This document shows positions 19,763-28,665 of a stretch of 64,000 bases of DNA, piece after piece. The stretch covers positions 1 through 64,000 of the forward strand of contig NZ_JAFIWC010000020.1 in the NCBI RefSeq assembly GCF_017163755.1, in the 5' to 3' direction. The notes beneath the pieces are model-generated. The model worked only from the letters and a program-made list of their open reading frames with translations. It had not been told where the DNA came from and searched no databases. Both the position numbers and the translations under genes were made by a program. Origin of the DNA: Xanthomonas sp. (GTDB taxonomy: Bacteria; Pseudomonadota; Gammaproteobacteria; Xanthomonadales; Xanthomonadaceae). Every line of letters starts with the position of its first letter. The first letter of the stretch is position 1.

Positions 19763-21766
19763 TCAGAACGTGTCGAAATGCGCTTCGTCCGGCGCCTGCA
19801 CCAGCGCCAGCCCGGCATCCCGGGCATAGGCCAGCGGACGCGCGCGCGCGACCGGCTTGCGGCCCGGGCGCGCGGCGACGGACGCAGACTTGCGTCCCAG
19901 CCCAGACGCATCGGCAGTGCGGAAGAAGCTCATCAACTGCTGCAGCTGCTCGGCCTGGCTGCTCATCTCCTCGGCGGTGGCGGCCAGTTCCTCGGAGTTG
20001 GACGCGGCCTGCTGGGTGGTCTGGCTCAGCTGCATCACCGCGGTGTTGATCTGCCCCACGCCCGAGGCCTGCTCCTCGGAGGCGGCGGTGATCTCCTGCA
20101 CCAGGTCGGAGGTGCGCTTGATCGACGGCACCATCTCGTCGAGCAGCTTGCCGGCGCTCTCGGCCAGTTCCACGCTGCTGTCGGCGACCTGGCCGATCTC
20201 CTGCGCGGCGACCTGGCTGCGCTCGGCCAGCTTGCGCACCTCGGCGGCGACCACGGCGAAGCCCTTGCCATGCTCGCCGGCGCGCGCGGCCTCGATCGCC
20301 GCATTCAACGCCAGCAGGTTGGTCTGGTAGGCGATGTCGTCGATGATGCCGATCTTCTTGGCGATCTCCTTCATCGCCGCCACCGTCGAGCGCACCGCAT
20401 CGCCGCCCTCGGCGGCCTGGCGCGCGGCCTTGGCGGCCATGCCGTCGGTGACCTTGGCGTTGTCGGTGTTCTGCGCGATCGACGCGGTCATCTGCTCGAT
20501 CGACGCGCTGGTTTCCTCCACCCCCGACGCCTGTTCGCTGGCGGCATGGCTCAGCGACTGCGCGGTGGCGCTGACTTCTTCCGAAGCGCTGGCCAGCGCC
20601 TCGGCGTTGACGTTGACCTCGGCGACCACCAGCGAGAGCCGCGCGATGGTGCTGTTGACGCTCTCGCACAGTTCCTTCAGCTGGCCGTGGTAGTGGGTGG
20701 CGGCGGTGACGGTCAGGTCGCCTTCCTCGATCGCGCTGAGCACGCGGCGCGCTTCGTTGACCGGCTCGATCACCGCGTCCAGGGTATGGTTGATGCCTTC
20801 GACGATGCGACGGAAGTCGCCGGAATGCTGCGCGGCGTCGGCGCGCACTTCCAGGCGCCCGGCATTGGCCGCGGTGACCAGCAGGTCGGTGTCGCGGATC
20901 AGCGCCTTCAGGTTGCCGCGCACCTGCTCGATGGTGTCGTTGATGAACGCCTTCTTGCCCGGCAACTGCGCCAGCGGCGCTTCGAAGTTGCCGCGGCCGA
21001 ATTCGGCCACGCAGCCCATCGCCAGCTTCTTCACCGCGATATGGCCGGCGACCATGCGGTTGATGCCTTCGCCCATGCTGCGGAAATCGCCGTCGAAGCG
21101 CATCGCGTCGATGGTCGCGTCGATGTCGCCGGCGTCGTGCTCGGCCGACATGCGGTTCATCTCGGCGCCCAGCCCGGTCAGGTTGCGCCGCACCTGTTCG
21201 ATGGTGTCGTTGATGAACGCCTTCTTGCCCGGGAAGGTCTCCAGCGGCGCGTGGAAGTTGCCGCGGCCGAACTCGGCCACGCAGGCCATCGCCTTCTTCT
21301 TCACCGCGATATGGCCGGCGACCATGCGGTTGATGTTCTCGGCGATGTCGCGATACTCGCCCGACAGCGCGTTGCCGTCGATGGTCGCGTCGATATCGCC
21401 GGCGTCGTGCTCGCGCGACATGCGGTTGATCTCGGCATTGACCTGGCGCACGCTGCCTTGCACCTGGCGCAGCGCCTGCAGCACTTCGCAGGCCCGCTCC
21501 GCCGGGATGGCGGGCAGCACCGGTTCGAAGTTGCCGCGCGCGAACTGGGCCAGCGTGCCGGTCGCGATGCCCAGCGAGTGCAGCGCGGTGGTGGCGGCCC
21601 AGCCCAGCAGCAACGCCGAGGCGACGGCGGCGAGCAGGCTCAGCAGCAGCAAGCGTCCGTGCGGCAGCGCCAGCGCGTACCCGGCGCCGACCGTGGCCAG
21701 CGGCAGCGCCACGGCGATTGCCGTGGCGGTCCAAACCTTGGTGGAGATGGCGGTCTTGACGAACAT
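19763..21766 (-). CDS. Methyl-accepting chemotaxis protein with triplicated cytoplasmic module
   Basis: The 667-residue receptor has two adjacent transmembrane helices (about 12-33 and 39-60) joined by only a few residues (LPHGR), so it lacks a periplasmic sensor. It then carries three consecutive modules of exactly 90 residues (108-197, 198-287, 288-377). The first two share [23 protein letters not shown] and [12 protein letters not shown]; the third is more diverged. They resemble HAMP-type helical pairs. The signalling hairpin follows, and the tail ends in HFDTF, a CheR-tether type pentapeptide. It should sense an intracellular or membrane-borne cue. The ATG at 21766 gives [10 protein letters not shown]. 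The gap to the next receptor is 104 nt. Confidence 0.93.
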   Translation of the reverse strand: MFVKTAISTKVWTATAIAVALPLATVGAGYALALPHGRLLLLSLLAAVASALLLGWAATTALHSLGIATGTLAQFARGNFEPVLPAIPAERACEVLQALRQVQGSVRQVNAEINRMSREHDAGDIDATIDGNALSGEYRDIAENINRMVAGHIAVKKKAMACVAEFGRGNFHAPLETFPGKKAFINDTIEQVRRNLTGLGAEMNRMSAEHDAGDIDATIDAMRFDGDFRSMGEGINRMVAGHIAVKKLAMGCVAEFGRGNFEAPLAQLPGKKAFINDTIEQVRGNLKALIRDTDLLVTAANAGRLEVRADAAQHSGDFRRIVEGINHTLDAVIEPVNEARRVLSAIEEGDLTVTAATHYHGQLKELCESVNSTIARLSLVVAEVNVNAEALASASEEVSATAQSLSHAASEQASGVEETSASIEQMTASIAQNTDNAKVTDGMAAKAARQAAEGGDAVRSTVAAMKEIAKKIGIIDDIAYQTNLLALNAAIEAARAGEHGKGFAVVAAEVRKLAERSQVAAQEIGQVADSSVELAESAGKLLDEMVPSIKRTSDLVQEITAASEEQASGVGQINTAVMQLSQTTQQAASNSEELAATAEEMSSQAEQLQQLMSFFRTADASGLGRKSASVAARPGRKPVARARPLAYARDAGLALVQAPDEAHFDTF
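20906..21445 (-). repeat. Two tandem 270-bp repeats inside the chemoreceptor gene
   Basis: Codons 108-197 and 198-287 form two direct repeats of 270 bp that are highly similar in DNA as well as protein. For example, the segment coding [15 protein letters not shown] and the one coding [11 protein letters not shown] recur almost base for base. A third, diverged unit follows to codon 377 (about 20636). Confidence 0.85.
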
Positions 21767-21935
21767 GGACGTATTCCTGTCGTTGGAGCGAACGGTCTGG
21801 GAGGTGGTCGGTGGGCTACGGGCGTGGCGCCGGAGCCCGACTGCGCGCCGATGCATCGGCTTCGGCGCGTGCGTGGTGGTTCATGACGCCGGGGAAGGAT
21901 GCGGAATGGGGCGCGACGCGTTGCGCGGCATGGCG

Positions 21936-24014
21936 TCAGGCCGCCAGCGCTTCGTGGCCAGGCTGCATCTGCTGCAGCAGCGAGGGCACGTCCAGGATCA
22001 GCGCCACGCCGCCGCTGCCGAGGATGCTCGAGCCGCTGATGCCCTTGACCCCGGCGAAGATCTTCGACAGCGGCTTGATCACCGTCTGCCATTCGCCGAG
22101 CAGGGTGTCGACCACCAGGCCGAAGCGCTGCGCGCCCATGCGGATCACCACGATGCTCTCGCGCGGCGGCGGGGTGCCGGGGATGTCGAACAGCGAGCGC
22201 AGGCGCACGTACGGCAGCACGTTGCCGCGCAGGTCGATGTAGTCGCTCTGGTAGTTCGGCGCGAACTCCACGCATTCCTCGACCATGTCCAGCGGCACCA
22301 CGAATACCGACCTGCCCACGCCGACCTGGAAGCCGTTGATGATCGCCAGGGTCAGCGGCAGGCGCACCGAGATGGTGGTGCCCACGTCCTGCTGGCTGGC
22401 GATGTCCACGCTGCCGCGCAGCGCGGTGATGTTGCGCTTGACCACGTCCATGCCGACGCCGCGGCCGGACAGGTTGGTGACCTTCTCGGCGGTGGAGAAG
22501 CCCGGTTCGAAGATCAGCGCGAACACCTCGCGGTCGGAGAGATGGCGCCCCGGCTCGATCAATCCGCGCTCCAGCGCCTTGGCCAGGATCCGCTCGCGGT
22601 TCAGGCCGCCGCCGTCGTCGCTGATCTGGATGACGATGCTGCCCGAATCGTGGAAGGCGTTCAGCCGCACCGTGCCGCGCACCGGCTTGCCGCGCGCCTG
22701 GCGCAGCTCGGCCGGCTCGATGCCGTGGTCCATCGCGTTGCGCACCAGGTGGGTCAGCGGGTCGGCGATCTTCTCCACCACCGACTTGTCCAGCTCGGTG
22801 TCCTCGCCGTTGACCACCAGCACGATGTCCTTGCCCAGCTCGCGCGCCACGTCGTGGACCACGCGGTGGAAGCGGCTGAAGGTGCCGCCGATCTTGACCA
22901 TGCGCAGCTGCAGCGCGCTCTCGCGCACTTCCTCGACCAGCCCGGCCAGGATCGAGGTGGATTCGAGCAGCAGCGCATCGCCGGTGCGCTGCGCGTTGGC
23001 GCCGGTGCTGGCGACGGCGATGATCAGTTCGCCGACCAGGTCGATCATGCGGTCGAGCTTGTCGGCATCCACGCGGATCGAGCCGCCGTCGGCTGCGCGT
23101 GCCGCATTGCCGTCGCCGCGCGCAGCGAAGGACGGCTTGGCGCCGGCGGCCTGCGAGGCGGTGGCGACGGCCGGAGCCGGTGCGGCCGTCGCTGCAGGGG
23201 CGTCGAAGCCGCTGAAGTCGTCGGCCTGCGCATGGCTGCCGGGTTCGGCCACCAGCAAGGGCAGTTCCAGATTGGCGGCGTCGCCCTGCGGGTCCACCGC
23301 CACCACCCGCAGTTCGCAGTCGTCGCGGACGAATTCGAAGATGTCCTCGACCGCCGCCTGCTGCGCATCGGAGCGCAGCAGGATGTCGAAGCCCAGGTAG
23401 CAGGCTTCCGGGTCCAGGTCGGGCAGCGCCGGCACGCGCTCGTGGCGGGTGCGTACCGCTTCCACGGTGCCCAGGCTGCGCAGGCAGCGGATCAGGTGCA
23501 GCGGCGAGTTGCCGAAGCGCAGCGCGTCGCTGAACAGCTGCAGCGAGATGCGCCAGTAGCCGGTATGGGCCGGCGCGGCCCCGGTGGCGGCGGGCGCGGC
23601 CGTCGCCGTCGCCGGGGCGGCCAGCGGCTGCAGGTAGGTCTGCAGCCGCGCGAGCAGCGGCTTGCCGTCGGCGGCCAGAGCGGTTTCGTCCGCCTCGGCG
23701 CCGGCGGCCGCTTCCACCAGCAGGCGGATGTGGTCGCAGCAGGCCAGCAGCAGCTGGATCAGCTCCGAGTCCAGCGCCAGCGCGTCCTCGCGGACCAGGT
23801 CGAGCACGCTTTCCACGACGTGGGTGAAACCGACCAGCTGGGCCAGATCGAACAGCCCGCCGGAGCCCTTGATGGTGTGCGCGGCACGGAAGATCGCATT
23901 GACCGCGTCGGCGCCGGCTTCGCCGCGTTCGGCCTCCAGCAGGTTGCGTTCCATGTCCTCCAGCAGGTCGCGGCTTTCGGCGATGAAGGTCTGCAGCAAT
24001 TGATCGAGATTCAT
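21936..24014 (-). CDS. cheA: Chemotaxis histidine kinase CheA
   Basis: This 692-residue cytoplasmic kinase phosphorylates CheB and the operon's REC-EAL protein. The Hpt domain (1-105) has the phosphoacceptor His46 in RAAHTIKGSGGLF. A long variable region (about 110-345) follows, where a P2-like unit (about 152-250) can be suspected. The dimerisation and ATPase domains carry the N box HLVRNAMDHGIE, ISDDGGG and GRGVGMDVVK. A CheW-like regulatory domain ends the protein. The ATG at 24014 begins MNLDQLLQTF, as in orthologues. It lies 17 nt after the STAS gene. I see no cheY or cheZ in this operon. Confidence 0.96.
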   Translation of the reverse strand: MNLDQLLQTFIAESRDLLEDMERNLLEAERGEAGADAVNAIFRAAHTIKGSGGLFDLAQLVGFTHVVESVLDLVREDALALDSELIQLLLACCDHIRLLVEAAAGAEADETALAADGKPLLARLQTYLQPLAAPATATAAPAATGAAPAHTGYWRISLQLFSDALRFGNSPLHLIRCLRSLGTVEAVRTRHERVPALPDLDPEACYLGFDILLRSDAQQAAVEDIFEFVRDDCELRVVAVDPQGDAANLELPLLVAEPGSHAQADDFSGFDAPAATAAPAPAVATASQAAGAKPSFAARGDGNAARAADGGSIRVDADKLDRMIDLVGELIIAVASTGANAQRTGDALLLESTSILAGLVEEVRESALQLRMVKIGGTFSRFHRVVHDVARELGKDIVLVVNGEDTELDKSVVEKIADPLTHLVRNAMDHGIEPAELRQARGKPVRGTVRLNAFHDSGSIVIQISDDGGGLNRERILAKALERGLIEPGRHLSDREVFALIFEPGFSTAEKVTNLSGRGVGMDVVKRNITALRGSVDIASQQDVGTTISVRLPLTLAIINGFQVGVGRSVFVVPLDMVEECVEFAPNYQSDYIDLRGNVLPYVRLRSLFDIPGTPPPRESIVVIRMGAQRFGLVVDTLLGEWQTVIKPLSKIFAGVKGISGSSILGSGGVALILDVPSLLQQMQPGHEALAA

Positions 24015-24031
24015 GGCGGGCCGGTGCCGGA

Positions 24032-24349
24032 TCAGTGGAGGGTGTCGCTGGACGGCGCGAGGGTCTCGCGCAGGCCGAGCAGGTCGAGCGCATCGGCCAC
24101 CGGCTGGCTGCAGCCGTCGATGGCGAACGGTCGGCCGAGCGCGCGCAGCGCGGCCTGGGTCGCCAGCAGCAGTTGCAGGCCGGTGGCATCGATCTCGGTG
24201 ACGGCCTGCAACTGCAGCTGCAGGCCGCCCGGATGCTCCAGCGCCGGCAACAGCAGCGGCTTCAACTCGGCTGCGCGGCGGATGGTCATGTCGCCGTCGA
24301 TGTTCAGTTGCAGCGGGACGGACGGGGAGTCGACGAGTTTCGGGCGCAT
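24032..24349 (-). CDS. STAS-domain protein (anti-sigma-antagonist type)
   Basis: This 105-residue protein is a single STAS domain. The segment VTEIDATGLQLLLATQAAL is the phosphorylation-site loop and following helix. The usual Asp-Ser-Ser-Gly is here Asp-Ala-Thr-Gly, so the threonine would be the only acceptor. Proteins of this kind are common first genes of chemotaxis operons, and their partner is usually unknown. The ATG at 24349 has GGAG 7 nt upstream, and the longer frame from 24439 has none. It is the first gene after the sigma-28-like promoter. Confidence 0.85.
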   Translation of the reverse strand: MRPKLVDSPSVPLQLNIDGDMTIRRAAELKPLLLPALEHPGGLQLQLQAVTEIDATGLQLLLATQAALRALGRPFAIDGCSQPVADALDLLGLRETLAPSSDTLH

Positions 24350-24452
24350 GGCACATCTCCAGGGCGAGCAGGAAGCGGAGGCCGCGAAATCGCGCACGGC
24401 CGGTGCGGATGCAGGTCGAACCGCGGTCACCCTCTGCATCCGCTATCAGCAG

Positions 24453-24478
24453 ATATCGGCGCGCTTCGGGAATATTTA
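24453..24478 (-). promoter_or_regulatory. Sigma-28 (FliA)-type promoter of the chemotaxis operon
   Basis: On the minus strand TAAATATT (from 24478) and GCCGATAT (24460-24453) match the FliA consensus TAAAGTTT / GCCGATAA, with 14 nt between TAAA and GCCG (15 is usual). Transcription would start near 24446, about 97 nt before the STAS gene. This fits control of chemotaxis by the flagellar sigma factor. Confidence 0.7.
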
Positions 24479-24847
24479 GGCCTAATCCCGGATTGGCGCC
24501 CTTGGGGGATGAACACGACCGCATTCATATGGGAAAGCTAGGAGCGCATTCCAGTTGCCTTGCAACCCTGCCGCTCCTGATGCAGAGCGCATGCATGCGC
24601 CGTGCCACGCGCCAGCGACGGCAAGACGTCGAGGCCGTTCAAGGCCAGAGGTGGTGGCGGATCGATCGGGCACGCTGACGGGCAGGGGCTAACCTGCTGG
24701 CGGGGGCGTCGAAAAGATCGGCGATGAGCTCCGCGGTCGAAAAACCGGGCCGGTAGGATCGGCCGCCCGGGTTGCGTTACCTGCGTTGGTGTTCGGCCCG
24801 CCGAGGCCGCGCGCTCGGCGGCAAGCGGGACGCAAGCGACGGCGCGC
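24479..24847. other. Intergenic region between mfd and the chemotaxis operon
   Basis: This stretch lies downstream of mfd and upstream of the FliA-type promoter. It includes a fairly A/T-rich patch at about 24510-24560. The short open frames here have no binding site or recognisable product. I see no gene. Confidence 0.45.
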
Positions 24848-27800
24848 CTATCGCGGCACCAGCGCCGCCAGCAGGCCGCGCGCGGCATTGAAACGGTCCG
24901 CCGCTTCGGGCAACGGCAGCTTCAGCTTCAGCTTGTCCGGGCCGTCCATCGTGTACAGCTTGGGCTGCTTCTGGATCATCTGGATGATGGTCATCGGATC
25001 GATCCGCGGCTTGGCCTCGAACACGATGCGGCCGCCGTTCTCGCCCAGGTCGAGCTTGCGGATGCCCAGTTCGCTGGCGCCCAGCTTGAGCTCGGCGATC
25101 GCGAACAGGTGCTTCACCGGATCCGGCAGCAGGCCGAAGCGGTCGATCATCTCCACCTGCAGCTCGCGCAGTTCCTCGGCGCCGCGCGCGCTGGAGATGC
25201 GCTTGTACAACGTCAGGCGGGTGTGCACGTCGGGCAGGTAGTCGTCCGGGATCAGCGCCGGCACGTGCAGTTCCACTTCGGCGCCGCGCGCTTCCTCGCC
25301 GGCGTCCAGGTCCGGCAGCTTGCCCTGGCGGATGCTGCGTACCGCGCGCTCGAGCAGTTCGGTGTACAGGCTGAAGCCGACCTCGGCCATCTGCCCGCTC
25401 TGGTCCTCGCCCAGCAGCTCGCCGGCGCCGCGGATCTCCAGATCGTGGGTGGCCAGGGTGAAGCCGGCGCCGAGCTCGTCCATCGACGCGATCGCGTCCA
25501 GCCGCTTCTGCGCATCGCCGGTGAGGCTGCGCTGGTCGGGCACCAGCAGGTAGGCGTAGGCGCGGTGGTGCGAGCGGCCTACGCGTCCGCGCAGCTGGTG
25601 CAGCTGGGCCAGGCCGAAGCGGTCGGCGCGGTTGATGATGATGGTGTTGGCGTTGGGGATGTCGATGCCCGATTCGATGATCGTGGTCGACAGCAGCACG
25701 TTGAAGCGCTGCTTCTGGAAATCCAGCATCACCCGCTCCAGCTCGCGCTCGGGCATCTGCCCGTGGGCGATGCCGATGCGCGCTTCGGGCACCAGTTCGC
25801 TGAGCTCGCGCTGCATGCGGCCGATGCTCTCCACGTCGTTGTGCAGGAAGTACAGCTGCCCGCCGCGCGCCAGCTCGCGCTGGAACGCCTCGCGCAGCAG
25901 CGCGTTGTCCCAGGCGGTGACGAAGGTCTGCACCGCCAGCCGGTTCGGCGGCGGGGTGGCGATGATCGACAGGTCGCGCAGCCCGGCCATGGCCATGTTC
26001 AGCGTGCGCGGGATCGGCGTGGCGGTGAGCGTGAGCAGGTGCACGTTGGCGCGCATCGCCTTGAGCGCTTCCTTCTGGCGCACGCCGAAACGCTGTTCCT
26101 CGTCGACCACGACCAGGCCCAGGTCCTTGAACTTCACGTCCGGCTGCAGCAGGCGGTGGGTGCCGATGATCACGTCGATGCCGCCGTCGGCGACCTTCTC
26201 CAGCTCGGCCTTGATCTCCTTGGCGCTCTTGAAGCGCGACAGCACCTCCACGCGCAGCGGCCAGTCGGCGAAGCGGTCGCGGAAGTTGCGGTAGTGCTGT
26301 TCGGCCAGCAGCGTGGTCGGCACCAGCACCGCGACCTGCTTGCCGGCGCTGGCCGCGGCGAACGCGGCGCGCACCGCGACCTCGGTCTTGCCGAAACCGA
26401 CGTCGCCGCAGACCACGCGGTCCATCGGCTGGCTGCTGCCCAGGTCGCGCAGCGTGGCGTCGATCGCGGCGAGCTGGTCGCTGGTCTCCTCGAACGGGAA
26501 GCCGGCGGCGAACGGCTCGTACATCGCCCGGTCCACCTGCAGCGCCAGGCCGGCGCGCGCGCGCCGGCGCGCCTGGATCTCCAGCAGTTCGGCGGCCACG
26601 TCGCGCACCTTCTCGGCGGCACGGCGCTTGGCCTTGCTCCATTGTTCGCCGCCGAGCGAATGCAGCGGCGCGGTCTCGGCCGAGGCGCCGGAGTAGCGGC
26701 TGATCAGGTGCAACTGCGCGACCGGCACGTACAGCCGGTCGCCCTTGGCGTATTCGATCTCCAGGAACTCGCCGGGCATGCCGCCGGCCTCGAGCACGAT
26801 CAGTCCGCGATAGCGGCCCACGCCGTGGTCCTCGTGGACGATCGGCGCGCCTTCGGACAGCTCGCCCAGGTCGCGGATGATCGCTTCGGGCTCGCGCCCG
26901 GCGCGGCGGCTGCGCTTGGGCTGGCTGGCGCGCTCGGGGAACAGCTGGCGCTCGGTGAGCACCGCGATGCGCGGATCGTCCAGCGCGAAGCCGTCGTCCA
27001 GCGGCGCGACGGTGATCGCGAAACGCGCCGCCCCATCGGCGTCGAGCCCCTCTCCCCCCGGGAGAGGGGTTGGGGTGAGGGTACGACCACCAGGGAGTTG
27101 CGTCTGCCCGGTTCTGGATTGCGCGGACGAAGCGGCCTTCTTCGGCACAGATCCGGCGGGCGCCGTACCCTCATCCGGCGCTTCGCGCCACCTTCTCCCG
27201 GTGGGAGAAGGGAGGAACGCTGCGAAATTCTGGATCACGTCGGGCTTCAGTCCCGCCGCGGCGAGCACTTCCAGCAGGGCTTCGCGGCGGCCGGCCGAAT
27301 CGGCGGCGATCAGCACCCGGCCCGGGTAGTTGTCCAGGAAGCTCTTCAGCGCCGCGGCCGGGGCGGCGTCCTTCGCCGCCACCGGCAGCGGCGGCAGCGG
27401 CTGGTCGCCGAGCGCCCGGGCCTCGTCGAAGCGCGCGTGGTCCGGCGCCCAGACCTCGATCCGGGGCAGGGTGTTGAGCCGTTCGCGCAGCGTGTCCGGC
27501 GCCTGGTACAGCTCCTCCGGCGCGAGCAGCGGGCGTTCCACGTCGTGGCGGCGCTGCTCGTAGCGGTTCTGGGTCTGCGCCCAGAACGCGTCGGCGGCCG
27601 CGCCCACGCCCGGCGCGATCAGCGGCAGCATCGACTCGCCCAGGTAGTCGAACAGCGTGGCGGTGGCGGCGTGCGGGTCCTTCGCCGCGCGCGGGGCCTG
27701 GAAGAACAGCGGCAGGTAGTACTCGATGCCCGACGGCGCCAGCCCGGCGCGCAGGTCCTGGTACAGCGCGCTGCGCCGGGTATCGACGTCGAAGCGCTCG

Positions 27801-28516
27801 CGCAGCGTGGCCAGCACGCGTTCCACGCTGGCCTCGTCCATCGGCACCTCGCGCCCGGGCAGCATCTTCACCGCCTGCACGTGGTCGAGCGAGCGCTGCG
27901 ATTCCGGATCGAACGCGCGGATCGAATCGATGTCCTCGTCCAGCAACTCGATCCGTAGCGGCGCCTCGGCGCCCATCGGGTACACGTCGAGCAGGCCGCC
28001 GCGCACCGCGAAATCGCCCGGGTCCATCACCTGCGGCACGTTGCGGTAGCCGGCGCTCTCCAGCCGCCGTTTCTCCGCGTCCAGGTCCAGGCGCTGGCCC
28101 ACGCGCAGGTCGAAGCTGCCGCCGACGATGTAGCGCAGCGGCGCCACGCGCTGCATCAGCGTCTGCACCGGCACCACCACGATGCCGCGCGCCAGCGAGG
28201 GCAGCCGGTGCAGCGCCGCCAGGCGCTGGCTGACGATGTCCGGGTGCGGGCTGAACTGGTCGTAGGGCAGGGTCTCCCAGTCCGGGAACGGCACCACCGG
28301 CAGCGCCGTGTCGCCGCCGAGCAGCGTGCGCAGGTCGGCTTCGATCTGGTGCGCGCCCTGGTTGTCGCGCGCGACCACCAGCAGCGGCCCGCGATGCGCG
28401 TCGGCGGCGCAGGCGATGTGCCAAGCCAGCGCGGACGAGGCGGCGGGAGCGCGCCAATAGGCGCGGAGCTGGCCGGACTTGGGCAGCGGCGGAACGGGGA
28501 AGGGGAGGGACGCCAT
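24848..28516 (-). CDS. mfd: Transcription-repair coupling factor Mfd
   Basis: This DNA translocase removes stalled RNA polymerase and recruits UvrA to lesions. The UvrB-like N-terminal region contains VVPFPDWETLPYDQFSPH. The RNA-polymerase-interaction domain starts near residue 550 (APIVHEDHGVGRYRG). The helicase motor has Walker A GDVGFGKTE at 704-712, DEEQRFG, and the TRCF C-terminal domain. All key motifs are intact. The product is 1222 residues, against about 1150 in E. coli. The excess is mainly an in-frame insertion at about residues 435-490 made of an intergenic-type palindromic repeat. A heptamer repeat array lies just upstream of the start. The ATG at 28516 gives a normal N-terminus. 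Confidence 0.96.
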   Translation of the reverse strand: MASLPFPVPPLPKSGQLRAYWRAPAASSALAWHIACAADAHRGPLLVVARDNQGAHQIEADLRTLLGGDTALPVVPFPDWETLPYDQFSPHPDIVSQRLAALHRLPSLARGIVVVPVQTLMQRVAPLRYIVGGSFDLRVGQRLDLDAEKRRLESAGYRNVPQVMDPGDFAVRGGLLDVYPMGAEAPLRIELLDEDIDSIRAFDPESQRSLDHVQAVKMLPGREVPMDEASVERVLATLRERFDVDTRRSALYQDLRAGLAPSGIEYYLPLFFQAPRAAKDPHAATATLFDYLGESMLPLIAPGVGAAADAFWAQTQNRYEQRRHDVERPLLAPEELYQAPDTLRERLNTLPRIEVWAPDHARFDEARALGDQPLPPLPVAAKDAAPAAALKSFLDNYPGRVLIAADSAGRREALLEVLAAAGLKPDVIQNFAAFLPSPTGRRWREAPDEGTAPAGSVPKKAASSAQSRTGQTQLPGGRTLTPTPLPGGEGLDADGAARFAITVAPLDDGFALDDPRIAVLTERQLFPERASQPKRSRRAGREPEAIIRDLGELSEGAPIVHEDHGVGRYRGLIVLEAGGMPGEFLEIEYAKGDRLYVPVAQLHLISRYSGASAETAPLHSLGGEQWSKAKRRAAEKVRDVAAELLEIQARRRARAGLALQVDRAMYEPFAAGFPFEETSDQLAAIDATLRDLGSSQPMDRVVCGDVGFGKTEVAVRAAFAAASAGKQVAVLVPTTLLAEQHYRNFRDRFADWPLRVEVLSRFKSAKEIKAELEKVADGGIDVIIGTHRLLQPDVKFKDLGLVVVDEEQRFGVRQKEALKAMRANVHLLTLTATPIPRTLNMAMAGLRDLSIIATPPPNRLAVQTFVTAWDNALLREAFQRELARGGQLYFLHNDVESIGRMQRELSELVPEARIGIAHGQMPERELERVMLDFQKQRFNVLLSTTIIESGIDIPNANTIIINRADRFGLAQLHQLRGRVGRSHHRAYAYLLVPDQRSLTGDAQKRLDAIASMDELGAGFTLATHDLEIRGAGELLGEDQSGQMAEVGFSLYTELLERAVRSIRQGKLPDLDAGEEARGAEVELHVPALIPDDYLPDVHTRLTLYKRISSARGAEELRELQVEMIDRFGLLPDPVKHLFAIAELKLGASELGIRKLDLGENGGRIVFEAKPRIDPMTIIQMIQKQPKLYTMDGPDKLKLKLPLPEAADRFNAARGLLAALVPR
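27047..27212. repeat. Composite palindromic repeat inserted in-frame in mfd
   Basis: The element has a 10-bp stem at 27047-27069 (CCCCTCTCCC / GGGAGAGGGG) and a 9-bp stem at 27191-27211 (CCTTCTCCC / GGGAGAAGG). Between them is an inverted pair, GGTGAGGGTACG at 27074-27085 and CGTACCCTCATCC at 27164-27176. This is the layout of an intergenic repeat common in Xanthomonas. Read as codons on the minus strand it gives SPTGRRWREAPDEG and LTPTPLPGGEG, peptides typical of translated repeats of this type. Confidence 0.85.
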
Positions 28517-28539
28517 GGACCGGCTAGTTTAGCAAGGCT

Positions 28540-28600
28540 CGGGACTGGGGGACTGGGGACTGGGGGACTCGGGACCCGGGACTCGGGACTCGGGACTCGT
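28540..28600. repeat. Heptamer tandem array upstream of mfd
   Basis: About eight units of TCGGGAC and its variants (TGGGGGAC, TGGGGAC, CCGGGAC) run head to tail. The array ends 23 nt before the mfd start codon, within its leader or promoter. Units of 7 and 8 bp alternate in the middle. Confidence 0.85.
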
Positions 28601-28665
28601 AAGAGCGCAGCCGGGGATCGCCCGTGCGGTGCGGGCGCACAGGCATGCGGCGGAACTTCTCGCCC

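Noticed and set aside
17727-21734. A single 1335-residue frame spanning both chemoreceptor genes
   Set aside because: The upstream part is out of frame with the second receptor's real reading frame. Each receptor has its own start, transmembrane helices and tail.
25109-27958. A 949-residue plus-strand frame inside mfd
   Set aside because: It is antisense to highly conserved Mfd motifs, and its composition is that of a shadow frame in GC-rich DNA.
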